Source: an uncultured Acidobacteriota bacterium
Lineage (GTDB): Bacteria > Acidobacteriota > Blastocatellia > Pyrinomonadales > Pyrinomonadaceae
DNA length: 47,500 bases
Assembly: GCA_937859595.1 (NCBI GenBank)
Contig: CALMAH010000042.1
Span: 1 to 47,500, forward strand
Reading direction: 5' to 3'
A model generated the notes under the pieces. It was not told the origin of the DNA, did not search any database, and was given only the letters and a program-made list of their open reading frames with translations. Made by a program: the position numbers and the translations under genes. Of this stretch, positions 8,397 to 16,852 are shown piece by piece (position 1 is the first letter of the stretch; each line of letters opens with the position of its first letter).

Positions 8397-9293
8397 ATGG
8401 GAAAGTCTCTTCAGGCCCTTGCGGCCATTGTCCTCCTCGTCTCGATGTCGTTCGCTCAATCTGCCGAAAAGAAATATTCGATCTTTGACGCCAAGGGGAA
8501 ACCCGCGACGTTTGACGATCTGATGACGGCCGCAGCGTCGGCAGATGTTCTCTTTCTTGGCGAGTTTCACGACGATTCGGTGGCGCACGCCTTCCAGTTC
8601 GAGGTGTTTGAGGCTGCGATCGGCCGCTTTGGCGAAAAACGCAAGGTTACGCTCTCACTGGAGATGTTCGAACGCGATGTTCAGGTCGTGCTGGACGAAT
8701 ATCTCGCCGGCCATATCACAGAAGACCATTTTCTGCGAAGCTCGCGGCCGTGGGGCAACTATAAGGCCGACTATCGCCCCTTGGTCGAATTGGCACGCGA
8801 GAAAAAGCTGGAAGTGATAGCTGCGAATGCCCCCCGCCGATATGTAAACATGGTCTCGCGGCTTGGAAAGGAATCCGTTGAAAAACTTTCCCCCGAGGCA
8901 AAAAAATGGCTTCCGCCGCTGCCGTTTGGCGAACCCTCCGAGGCCTACGCGAGGAAGTTCAATGCGCTAATGGGCCGAATCCATGAACCAGGCCAGGCCC
9001 CAAGTACGATCCTCTATTCTCAGACGCTCTGGGACGCCTCGATGGCCTATTGGATATCTGAAAGCCTCAAACAAAACAGGGGATCGCTGGTGATCCATCT
9101 GAACGGTGGCTTTCATACCGAAAGCCGTCTTGGAACGGTCGAACACCTTGAAAGATACAGTCCTAATGCAAGATCAGTTGTGATAACAATTCGCTACGAA
9201 GAGGATTTTAGTAATTTTGATAAAGCAAAACACGCCGGCCTCGGTGATTTTGTCGTCCTGACCGACGCTTCGCAGCCGCGAAGCCAGCGTTGA
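8397..9293 (+). CDS. ChaN-family (haem-binding/Tiki-like) exported protein
   Basis: About 298 residues. The ATG at 8397 is preferred because the longer in-frame form reads through the terminator; it gives a signal peptide (AAIVLLVSMSFAQ). The mature protein matches the ChaN-like, haem-binding uptake family: DVLFLGEFHDD near residue 45, LSLEMFERDVQ around 80, a WGNYKADYRPLVELA segment, and HLNGGFHTES near 240. These Glu/His-bearing motifs are the conserved core of the family, which is related to the erythromycin-esterase and TIKI folds. Known members bind haem as lipoproteins; no lipobox is evident here, so this one is probably periplasmic. It stands before a haem oxygenase and a TonB-dependent receptor, which supports a role in haem or iron handling. 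Confidence 0.85.
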   Translation: MGKSLQALAAIVLLVSMSFAQSAEKKYSIFDAKGKPATFDDLMTAAASADVLFLGEFHDDSVAHAFQFEVFEAAIGRFGEKRKVTLSLEMFERDVQVVLDEYLAGHITEDHFLRSSRPWGNYKADYRPLVELAREKKLEVIAANAPRRYVNMVSRLGKESVEKLSPEAKKWLPPLPFGEPSEAYARKFNALMGRIHEPGQAPSTILYSQTLWDASMAYWISESLKQNRGSLVIHLNGGFHTESRLGTVEHLERYSPNARSVVITIRYEEDFSNFDKAKHAGLGDFVVLTDASQPRSQR

Positions 9294-9314
9294 TCTGCGG
9301 ATAAGGGCCTTGTC

Positions 9315-9360
9315 TTGACAGCAGGGTTGCTATCGCATACTTTATTGAAAATGGGTTTCA
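9315..9360 (+). promoter_or_regulatory. Predicted promoter and possible operator of the haem oxygenase gene
   Basis: TTGACA at 9315-9320 is followed by CATACT at 9336-9341 (15-base spacing) or TACTTT two bases later (17-base spacing). Just downstream is a small dyad, TGAAA (9346-9350) N5 TTTCA (9356-9360), in the position of a repressor site. It is not a recognisable Fur box. Confidence 0.4.
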
Positions 9361-9389
9361 TTTGCAAAAATAACAGGAGCAGGTAAAGA

Positions 9390-9974
9390 GTGATATTAGC
9401 AAAACTGAAGGAAGCGACGCGCGAACAGCATGAAGCTCTGGAAAATGTGGTGGATGTGATGAACAGCACATTTTCGATGGATGATTACGGGGCCCTGCTG
9501 GAAAAATTCTATCGGTATTATCTTGCCATCGAACCTGCGCTTCCGGCCGGAGAACTGCTTTCAAATGGTTTTGATGTGGAGTCGCGCAGAAAGCTGCCTT
9601 CTCTAGAACGCGATCTGGCTGTGCTTGGCCTGTTGCACGAAGCCCAAAAAGAGAACGGGCCAAGACCGGAGATACCGGTTTTTGACGGGCCGGCGAAAGC
9701 GTTCGGGACAGTGTACGTTCTGGAGGGTGCCACGCTCGGCGGCCAGATAATCAGTCGTCACCTTTCGACGCATTTGGGTATCACGCCGGAAAACGGAGGT
9801 TCGTTCTTCTACGGCTACGGACCGGCTACTGGGCCTATGTGGAAAGATTTCGGAGCGGTCATTACGGCTTATGCCGAATCGAACGGCCATGAAAATGAGA
9901 TGATCGAGGGGGCCAAAGAGACATTCGAATCCTTCAGGACATTTTTTGAGGCTTCGAGGCAGACAAAACATTAA
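9390..9974 (+). CDS. Haem oxygenase (biliverdin-producing type)
   Basis: The 194-residue length and all-alpha composition fit bacterial haem oxygenases, which cleave haem with O2 and electrons to biliverdin, CO and ferrous iron. The N terminus LKEATREQHEALE carries the expected proximal haem ligand (His14). LGGQIISRHL near residue 115 corresponds to the distal-helix Gly-rich region, and FFYGYGPATGPMWKDF follows as in HemO/BphO-type enzymes. The start is a GTG with AGGAG about ten bases upstream; no closer ATG gives the conserved N-terminal helix. It lies between the ChaN-like gene and the TonB-dependent receptor, so it probably releases iron from imported haem. Supplying bilin chromophore to a phytochrome is an alternative, but no phytochrome is present in this window. 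Confidence 0.9.
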   Translation: MILAKLKEATREQHEALENVVDVMNSTFSMDDYGALLEKFYRYYLAIEPALPAGELLSNGFDVESRRKLPSLERDLAVLGLLHEAQKENGPRPEIPVFDGPAKAFGTVYVLEGATLGGQIISRHLSTHLGITPENGGSFFYGYGPATGPMWKDFGAVITAYAESNGHENEMIEGAKETFESFRTFFEASRQTKH

Positions 9975-10096
9975 ATTAGCAAGACTAATAGAAGATAAAA
10001 GCTATTATTAAACTCGCTTTATTCTTTAATTCGATATTAGAGGGGTATATTAGCGAACTAGACACTATTTCAAAGGTGTTGCTTGCAAAAACGAGA

Positions 10097-10136
10097 GGGA
10101 TGCATCCACGAACCTGACAGAACGGTGATGCACCCC
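10097..10136 (+). promoter_or_regulatory. Hairpin in the leader of the TonB-dependent receptor gene
   Basis: GGGATGCATC (10097-10106) pairs with GATGCACCCC (10127-10136) with one mismatch around a 20-base loop. It sits in the 249-base gap before the receptor start, otherwise A/T-rich with no clear promoter pair. No U-run follows, so it is not a plain terminator; a regulatory leader is possible. Confidence 0.3.
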
Positions 10137-10223
10137 CACATTATGAACGACAACCCGGAGGCTGGCGAACTATTTGATTTTAAGCCAGTTAGCCGGACTA
10201 TGCAATATCAAGCGAGGCTAACT

Positions 10224-12719
10224 ATGAACGATCTCAACTTTCCCGGCGGCAGTTCTCTTATCAAGCGTGCCGCTATTTTTTTATTTATCTTTGCGGCAAC
10301 GGCGGCGGCCGGTTTTTCTCAGACCTCATCGCGGGTGACCATTTCGGTTACCGATGCGAATGGTGGTCAGATACCCGGTGCGGCAGTCACTTTGTCGGGT
10401 CGTAACATCCTTTCCAGAACGGCCCAGACGCAGCAAGACGGCAGCGTGACTTTCGACAACATCCCTGCCGGCGAATTTCGAATATCGGTCGATGCACGCG
10501 GATTTGCTCCTGCAAATCAGGCAGCGGTGGTCAATGAGGGCACAACGTCGATAGATCTCGTGCTTTCAGCCGGCACCATTTCAGAAGCCGTCACCGTCAC
10601 AGCCGAACGGACACAGGTTACAACATCGGAAACGGCGGTGCCGGTGAGCGTCGTTGGGCGCGAAGAGCTGGATCGCAGGGGCATAAACACGATCGGCGAC
10701 GTATTTCGAACGCTGCCAGGCACATCGACCGTAAATGAGGGAGCATTTCAGGTGCGCCCGCGAATTCGCGGCCTGGACAGCAACCGCGTGCTTATTCTGG
10801 TCGATGGCGAAAGGCTGAACAATTCGAGGACTTCCACGGGACAATCCGGCATCGAGATCGGACTGGTCGAATCGTCACAGATCGAATCAGTCGAGGTCGT
10901 GCGCGGCAGCGGATCGGTTCTTTACGGCACTGATGCCCTCGCCGGAACGATAAACATCATTACAAAAGACACACCACCGAGGCGAGATGCCGGATTTCGA
11001 TTCGGAGCCGCTTTGGACACATTTTTTTCTTCCAATGAACGCGGCCGCCGGGGAAATCTCGCGGTTACAGGCTCAAGCAGGTTCTTTGCATTTCGCCTGG
11101 CTCAATCATTGGAGCGGTTTGGCAATTACAGGACTGGAGTTCTGAATGGGACGGAGATCGACGGTGTAACGCCGGAAGGCGAAGTGCTCAATTCTCAGTC
11201 GCACGGCGGCAACACGCAGGCGACCACCCGGTTTTTTCTCAACGATTCGAACACGCTCAAGTTCAACTACGAACGCCGCAGGGCAGCGAACATCGGCTCG
11301 CCTACGCTGGTTGGCGTGTTCAACGGATTCTTTCCTTTCTCGAACCGTGACAAGTTCAGCGGTCGCTGGGATTCGGCGGCCCTGACAAATGAGCTTGTTC
11401 GGGTTTCGGCCACTGGTTATTTTCAAAAGCAGGATCGAAACTTTACGAATATTCTTATCGTGCCGCCCGTGCCGCCTTTCTTTCCCGGGCAATATCAGTT
11501 CAGCGAGACCATAACGAACACGCAAACATTCGGCTATGACCTGCAAACGGACTGGGCATTTGGCAGCCGTGTAAATCTGATCGTCGGCACGAGTTTTTTC
11601 CGCGATGAGAATGATGACCGCAGGCTGCTGATAACCTCGACCACGCCGACCAATCCCAACCGGAACACATCGACCAGCAGAAGTGTGCCGGATGCGACGC
11701 TGTCGAATGTTGCCGCGTTTGCGCAAGGGGAGTTTCGGATCGCAAATCGCATGAAGTTGATCGGCGGGCTGAGGGTTGACCGATTTCGCACACAGGCCCA
11801 GCCAACAGCGGAATTCGGACTTCCGGCTTCGCTCACCCAGGATCAGATAGAGGACCTTGGGTTGACAGGACTGACGGACGGGCTCGGAGTAGCGAACACA
11901 GCGTTAACCGGAGACGCAGGAGCGGTTTTTACAGTAGATAGAAACGTTACGCTTTTTGCCCGCGTGGGCCGGTCGTTCAGGACACCGAATATCTTCGAGC
12001 GTTTCTTTACCGATTTTGGCTCGGTTGGAGGATTTCTGGTAGGGAATCCGACCTTGGTACCTGAATCAGGCATCAATTTCGACACGGGAGTGAGATTCAG
12101 GAACAGCAGGTTTTCAGCCTCGGCGACATATTTCAATAACTATTACGAGAATTTTCTTGCAACGCAGACAGCCCTTGACAGGAATGGAGTGCCGATCACG
12201 CTGCCGGGACAATCGCCTCAGAACCCGATACCGGTCTTCCAGACACAGAACCTGAGACGGGCGAGGATACAGGGTTTCGAGGCTGACATCGAAGTGCCTA
12301 TCAAGATAAGCCTCGGTTATCTGACGCCATACGGCAACTTCAGCTACCTGCGCGGCGATGACCTGGATGCCGATGTCCCGCTCGACATAATCAGCCCCTT
12401 CAGGACGAACGCCGGCTTCCGATGGCAAAATTTTCTGAAGAACTATTACGTCGATTACCTAACGCGGATCGTGGTTACGCAAAGGCGGCTTTCACCTGCG
12501 TTTCTGCTGCCCGTTAACCAGGGAGGCAATGGCGGGCCGGAGCCGGGATTTGTTACTCACAATCTGTCGGGGGGGTATCATTTTCGACGCGAGAAGTTCA
12601 CGTTCTCAGTAAACATGGGTATCTCGAATATCCTGAACCGCCATTACAGTGAGCAATTTGTATTTGCTCCGGCCAGAGGACGCTCGTTTACGTTCGGCAC
12701 AACATGGGAAATCAAATAA
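10224..12719 (+). CDS. TonB-dependent outer membrane receptor
   Basis: About 831 residues. The ATG at 10224 is chosen because GAGG precedes it and it leads into a signal peptide (AAIFLFIFAATAAAGFSQ); the longer form from a TTG at 10083 has no such logic. After the signal comes a carboxypeptidase-regulatory-like domain (residues about 38-115: VTDANGGQIPGAAVTL), then the plug (about 125-235, with LPGTSTVNEGAFQVRPRIRG, ILVDGERLN, SIESVEVVRGSGSVLYG and GTINIITK). The rest is a beta-barrel ending in the aromatic-rich strand FTFGTTWEIK. It imports a ligand with proton-motive energy from TonB-ExbBD, not encoded here. The adjacent haem oxygenase and ChaN-like genes suggest haem or an iron chelate as substrate (inference). 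Confidence 0.92.
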   Translation: MNDLNFPGGSSLIKRAAIFLFIFAATAAAGFSQTSSRVTISVTDANGGQIPGAAVTLSGRNILSRTAQTQQDGSVTFDNIPAGEFRISVDARGFAPANQAAVVNEGTTSIDLVLSAGTISEAVTVTAERTQVTTSETAVPVSVVGREELDRRGINTIGDVFRTLPGTSTVNEGAFQVRPRIRGLDSNRVLILVDGERLNNSRTSTGQSGIEIGLVESSQIESVEVVRGSGSVLYGTDALAGTINIITKDTPPRRDAGFRFGAALDTFFSSNERGRRGNLAVTGSSRFFAFRLAQSLERFGNYRTGVLNGTEIDGVTPEGEVLNSQSHGGNTQATTRFFLNDSNTLKFNYERRRAANIGSPTLVGVFNGFFPFSNRDKFSGRWDSAALTNELVRVSATGYFQKQDRNFTNILIVPPVPPFFPGQYQFSETITNTQTFGYDLQTDWAFGSRVNLIVGTSFFRDENDDRRLLITSTTPTNPNRNTSTSRSVPDATLSNVAAFAQGEFRIANRMKLIGGLRVDRFRTQAQPTAEFGLPASLTQDQIEDLGLTGLTDGLGVANTALTGDAGAVFTVDRNVTLFARVGRSFRTPNIFERFFTDFGSVGGFLVGNPTLVPESGINFDTGVRFRNSRFSASATYFNNYYENFLATQTALDRNGVPITLPGQSPQNPIPVFQTQNLRRARIQGFEADIEVPIKISLGYLTPYGNFSYLRGDDLDADVPLDIISPFRTNAGFRWQNFLKNYYVDYLTRIVVTQRRLSPAFLLPVNQGGNGGPEPGFVTHNLSGGYHFRREKFTFSVNMGISNILNRHYSEQFVFAPARGRSFTFGTTWEIK

Positions 12720-12739
12720 CTCAGTTAGAACAAAAACGA

Positions 12740-12773
12740 AGCCCGGAAACATATCTCTCCGGGCTCTTTTTTC
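12740..12773. terminator. Bidirectional terminator between convergent genes
   Basis: AGCCCGGA (12740-12747) pairs with TCCGGGCT (12758-12765), followed by CTTTTTTC on the plus strand. On the minus strand the same stem is followed by a TCGTTTTTG tract. It serves the TonB receptor gene and the convergent peptidase gene. Confidence 0.85.
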
Positions 12774-12785
12774 TTTGCTCAGTTA

Positions 12786-15140
12786 CTATTTGTTCCGGAT
12801 GGCGGTGAATGAGAGTGTTCCGAAACCCGGGACAGCCAGTGTGCCGGTCATTTTGTCGCCGTTGACAGTGCCGATAAGTTCTATAGTAGTCGGGCTGCCC
12901 TGGACATCGGCCTGAAGTGTGCCGGAGACCTTTTCACCGGCGATCTTTCCATCCTGGATAGTCCCGCCGCCAACCGACGAAGCCATCGAGCCGATGAACG
13001 TTGAACCATTCTGCTTGAATTCAACGGCAAGATCGATGATCTGTCCGCCGGTATCTACGGCCATCGACCATTTGCCGTTGAGGTCGGCAAGTTTCGCACT
13101 TCCAGAACCACTACCGGTTGGATCGTTTGGGTCACGGATGACCACATCTTTAGGATCGACGGTGATCTCCTTTAGCCTCTTTGCCACTTCGGGCGTCATA
13201 GATTCCTGATAGCGGCCGCCGAGATGTTTGGCAAGGAATTTCTCGGCAGCGGCGATCATGGCCATGTTGTTGACCGGACGTGCAAAACCGTGGCCTTCGT
13301 CCGGTGCCAGGATATATTCGACCGGGTAGTTGCGATCGCGAAGGGCGACGACTATCTGGTCAGATTCACGCTGTTTTACACGCGGGTCGTTCGCACCTTG
13401 AACTACCATCAGCGGCGTCTTGATCTTGTCTGCGTGGGAATGTGGCGATTGCCGCTGCATCTGGGCAAGACCTTCGGGTGTTCGCGGGTCGCCCATTCGC
13501 TTGTAAAACGTTTCGCGGATAGCTTCCCAATAGGGCGGTATCGAATCGAGCAGTGTTTGCAGATTCGACGGCGGGACGATGGCCACCGAAGCGGCGTAAA
13601 CGTCCGGTGTAAATGTGACTCCTGCGAGGGCCGCGTAACCACCGTAGCTGCCGCCCATTATTCCAACCCGCTTGGCATCTACAATGCCCTGATCTACCAG
13701 GTGCTTCACGCCCCAGGTAATGTCGTCCTGCATCTTTTCGCCCCATTCATTGTTGCCGGCATTGAGAAATCTCTTGCCGAAGCCGGTAGATGCACGGAAA
13801 TTGGGCTGCAGCACCGCATAGCCGCGATTTGCCAGGAATTGAGCATAGGTGTTATATCCCCATACGTTACGTGCCCACGGGCCGCCGTGCGGATTTACGA
13901 CAAGCGGGAGGTTCTTTGCCGGCACTCCCTTCGGCAGAGTCAGATATGCCTGTATCTCGAGGCCGTCCGACGATTTGTAGCGAATGGACGTCATCGGTGC
14001 AAGTGCCTTGCGATCCAGTTTTTCGCGGATCTGATAGAGCGTGGTCAGATCTCTTGATCTGCGGTCGAAGAGCCAGACCGTGCCAGGATCGACATCGCTG
14101 AATGTGGAGACGATCCACTTCGATTCGTCACTGGTCGAAGAATTAAAGCCGATCTCGCGGTCACCGAGTCTCTTTTTGATGTAGTCGTGATCTGCCTGGA
14201 ATTTTTTGTCCTTCCAATAGGTCCGAAGCCGGTCGTCGTAATATGAGGTGGCGACTATCTCTTTTGTGACGGTCGAGATAGATACTCCACTAAGATCGGC
14301 CTTGCCCAGGGGGTCGCTTTCCACTTTTTCTATTTTGCCGGTGGCAACGTCCATCAGCACAAGCCCGATCAGATCGACATCGCCTTTGTTCGTCTGCATA
14401 TAGACGCGTCTGTTGTCCTTGTGAAAACGGATCAGGGAGCAGGTCTCGAATGCGTTGCAGTCATAGATCTTTGTTGTTTTGCCGTCCTCTTCGACCCGTA
14501 AAATTTCAGTGTCGCCGTTTTGGGCGGAGCGAACCGCCAGCCGAAGTTTATCGGTGTTGTCAAAGAGCCTGTCCTGAAGCCTGTCCCGGTTCTCGTTTAT
14601 CAGAGTTCGTTCGCCAGTAGATATCTTGATCTTATAGAGATCGTGCCAAGCGGGGTCACGGTCGTTTATGCCGACGTATATTACATCGGGATCGGATTCG
14701 GGCACATGATTTATAAAGGCCCGTATCTTTGTGCCGGCAGTGATGTTTCGGGCAGCGGGCACGGGCGAACCTTCGGCCGGCTTTGCTGCCGGATCGACGG
14801 CGTAAACATTGAAATTCTCATCGCCGCCGATATCCTGAACAAACAGTATGAATTTACCGTCACGCGACCAGAAATATCCTCGCACGGGGCGCTTGTCGTT
14901 GGTCAACGGCCGCGCGGCGGTGAAAGGCTCCTTGATACCCTTAACCCAGACATTCATCGTTCCCTCAAAGGGTTTGATAAATGAGATATATTTGCCGTCG
15001 GGCGATATTTGTGCCCCGGCATATTCGGGATTGTCAAAGAAAATCTCACGGTCGATGAGTGGCGGCAGCTGGCCGCTCACAACGACAGCGGACGTAATAA
15101 CAAAAAAGGAAAGGAAAAAGACGACGATCACTTTCTTCAT
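12786..15140 (-). CDS. S9-family prolyl oligopeptidase-like peptidase with extra C-terminal beta domain
   Basis: A 784-residue exported serine peptidase with signal peptide MKKVIVVFFLSFFVITSAVV. Residues about 30-370 form the beta-propeller lid (ISPDGKYISF, WSRDGKFILF). The alpha/beta-hydrolase domain (about 380-645) carries the nucleophile in GGSYGGY (Ser498), Asp in GANDPRV (about 585) and His in DEGHGF (about 617). This is the dipeptidyl/acylaminoacyl peptidase group, which cleaves short peptides in the periplasm. After a Gly/Ser linker (about 675-682), residues 685-784 form an added beta-rich domain (LNGKWSMAV, GTLQADVQG, GTLSFTAIRNK) not usual for S9 peptidases and resembling small lipid-binding or lipocalin-like domains. 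It lies 118 bases downstream of yraN on the same strand. Confidence 0.92.
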   Translation of the reverse strand: MKKVIVVFFLSFFVITSAVVVSGQLPPLIDREIFFDNPEYAGAQISPDGKYISFIKPFEGTMNVWVKGIKEPFTAARPLTNDKRPVRGYFWSRDGKFILFVQDIGGDENFNVYAVDPAAKPAEGSPVPAARNITAGTKIRAFINHVPESDPDVIYVGINDRDPAWHDLYKIKISTGERTLINENRDRLQDRLFDNTDKLRLAVRSAQNGDTEILRVEEDGKTTKIYDCNAFETCSLIRFHKDNRRVYMQTNKGDVDLIGLVLMDVATGKIEKVESDPLGKADLSGVSISTVTKEIVATSYYDDRLRTYWKDKKFQADHDYIKKRLGDREIGFNSSTSDESKWIVSTFSDVDPGTVWLFDRRSRDLTTLYQIREKLDRKALAPMTSIRYKSSDGLEIQAYLTLPKGVPAKNLPLVVNPHGGPWARNVWGYNTYAQFLANRGYAVLQPNFRASTGFGKRFLNAGNNEWGEKMQDDITWGVKHLVDQGIVDAKRVGIMGGSYGGYAALAGVTFTPDVYAASVAIVPPSNLQTLLDSIPPYWEAIRETFYKRMGDPRTPEGLAQMQRQSPHSHADKIKTPLMVVQGANDPRVKQRESDQIVVALRDRNYPVEYILAPDEGHGFARPVNNMAMIAAAEKFLAKHLGGRYQESMTPEVAKRLKEITVDPKDVVIRDPNDPTGSGSGSAKLADLNGKWSMAVDTGGQIIDLAVEFKQNGSTFIGSMASSVGGGTIQDGKIAGEKVSGTLQADVQGSPTTIELIGTVNGDKMTGTLAVPGFGTLSFTAIRNK

Positions 15141-15258
15141 AAATTTATCCTCTATCTGAATTCCTGAATACGTAAGAAATTACCCTGCGGTTCCCTCCGA
15201 TGTTTCGGGACGAGTCTCAAGGGCGAGATGGCGACGCCAAAGGCCCCGGAAGCGACGA

Positions 15259-15747
15259 TCAATAGCCGTAGCCGGCGTTGTCGCTGGTCCATGACTGCTT
15301 ACGGAACTTCGCCTCTGTCCAGAAACCGCGGATGAGCTCGATCTCCGGCGTTCCCTTAGCGGACAACACGACCGTGACGACATCGAAGCGATGTGGTACG
15401 TCGAACACGCCGAAAATCCTGCGATAAACGCGGGCGGTGCGGGTGATCTGCCGTTGTTTCTGATTGTCCACCGCCGTCAGAGGCCCGCCAAAATCACGGC
15501 TGCTTCGGGTCTTTACCTCAACGAAGCAAAGCGTCTCGCCATCCAACGCTATCAGGTCTATCTCACCAGTCACCTGTGCGCCGTTGCGGTTTCGTCCGAT
15601 CGGTGCTTTGAAATTTGCCATGACCAGCAGGTAGCCGTTCTTTTCGAGCAACCCCGCAGCAAGCTTTTCGCCCTCGGAACCGGTTCCGCGCGTGTCCCCG
15701 CGCCCAGCCGACGCAGCCCTGTCGATGATCGAAAAAGGCGCTTCCAT
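15259..15747 (-). CDS. YraN/UPF0102 family endonuclease-like protein
   Basis: About 162 residues from the ATG at 15747, chosen because GGTGGAA lies eight bases upstream; a longer form is possible because the frame stays open further. The core shows the family signature: GSEGEKLAAGLLEKNGY, GEIDLIALDG, then FVEVKTRSS, i.e. the D...ExK residues of a PD-(D/E)xK nuclease fold, followed by Q(R)QITRTARVYRR. Family members are usually 115-130 residues; this one has extra N-terminal residues and a longer C-terminal tail. Proposed roles for YraN are in DNA processing, but the biochemical function is not settled. It is upstream of the S9 peptidase gene and divergent from the gene at 15960. Confidence 0.85.
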   Translation of the reverse strand: MEAPFSIIDRAASAGRGDTRGTGSEGEKLAAGLLEKNGYLLVMANFKAPIGRNRNGAQVTGEIDLIALDGETLCFVEVKTRSSRDFGGPLTAVDNQKQRQITRTARVYRRIFGVFDVPHRFDVVTVVLSAKGTPEIELIRGFWTEAKFRKQSWTSDNAGYGY

Positions 15748-15959
15748 TGTTCGTTCCACCGGTTTTTCGTTAGAATACCCGTAAAACGCGGCCCAGTCCA
15801 TTTGCACAGGCATCTTTTGCCCCGCCCGGGAAAAGCGAATTCTCCCGTCGTCGTGCCCCGGCCACAGCGGCCTCGTCAACTGCGGCGTTAGCTCAGACAC
15901 TTTTTCTTTTTGCCATCTTTCAGATGGTTTCTGTGGGTATCTTGTTTGGAGGAGAAAAT

Positions 15960-16787
15960 ATGAAACTTGCGTTCTCTGCATGCTTAATGATGTTGGTTAT
16001 TGCGTCGTCGGGTCTTGCCCAAACCGGCGAAAGACGGCTTACTCATAAAACGGACGGCTATGATCTCTTGTTGCCGGGAGGCTGGAACAGCGAATCGAAC
16101 GCTGAAGGGTTTGCTCTGGTCAACCCTGCGAAGACGATCGTAGTAGTGGTGAAGGGCCATAGCTATCAAAACTTTGCTTCGTTCGCGGATGACGCCGATC
16201 TTGCTCAGGACGGACTCCAGCTTGTAAGCGAGCCGCGTGAGATACAGGGCGGGAACCATTTCAGGGCTGCGAGAAGAATGCCGGAGGGCGTGCTGGTGGT
16301 TGACACCTTCGTGATGTTCTCGCCCCACGGCGGCGGGGTAGTGGTTGCTGCCTTAAGTGACGAAAAGGATGCCGAGGCCAATCTGAAAGCGGGCGTGGAT
16401 ATCGCCGCAAGTATCAGGTTCGCACGCCCGCAGGTCTCCCCGGCTGCCGGCCAGGCAAGGGCGCGATTGAGCGGAAAGCATCTGATCTATCTATATACGG
16501 CAAGCGGATATTCCGAGCGGAAAGAGATCATACTCTGCGCCTCGGGCACATTCTATCAGTCAACAAACCAGAGCGGGCTCTCATCTGGCGGCGGCAGCGT
16601 TGCCAGCCTCGCGGGTTCAGGCGCAGCGAGCGGATCATGGTCGATAAGCCCGGATGGGTCTCGGCTTATTCTGCGGTTTCAGAATGGCGGAACCTCGGAA
16701 TATCAGATATCTGCGAGAGAGTCCTCAGGTGAGATCGGCCTCAACGGGCAGCGATTTTTCATCAAGGACCAGAACCGCTGTCAGTAG
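15960..16787 (+). CDS. Exported protein of unknown function
   Basis: A 275-residue protein with a strong ribosome binding site (GGAGGAGaaaatATG) and a signal peptide (MKLAFSACLMMLVIASSGLAQ). The first half (about 25-160) resembles a compact alpha/beta domain with a GGWNSESNAEGFALVNP segment. The second half (about 180-275) is a beta-rich domain: LYTASGYSERKEIILCASGTF, a Gly/Ser-rich stretch, then GSWSISPDGSRLILRF and a GEIGLNGQRFFI end. I do not recognise a named family. There is no catalytic signature. It is divergent from yraN and 65 bases before the YyaL-like gene. Confidence 0.85.
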   Translation: MKLAFSACLMMLVIASSGLAQTGERRLTHKTDGYDLLLPGGWNSESNAEGFALVNPAKTIVVVVKGHSYQNFASFADDADLAQDGLQLVSEPREIQGGNHFRAARRMPEGVLVVDTFVMFSPHGGGVVVAALSDEKDAEANLKAGVDIAASIRFARPQVSPAAGQARARLSGKHLIYLYTASGYSERKEIILCASGTFYQSTNQSGLSSGGGSVASLAGSGAASGSWSISPDGSRLILRFQNGGTSEYQISARESSGEIGLNGQRFFIKDQNRCQ

Positions 16788-16852
16788 GCGCGGCGTCAAG
16801 GGCGAGATCTCGCGGCCGAGGTATGACGGCCGATCAGTAGAGGTGTATCGAA

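Noticed and set aside
9346..9360. Fur box upstream of haem oxygenase
   Set aside because: The TGAAA-N5-TTTCA dyad does not match the Fur consensus; recorded only as a possible operator.
13224..14984. Plus-strand ORFs of 277 and 154 codons
   Set aside because: They lie antisense to the S9 peptidase, whose catalytic motifs are intact; no ribosome binding site or domain is visible.
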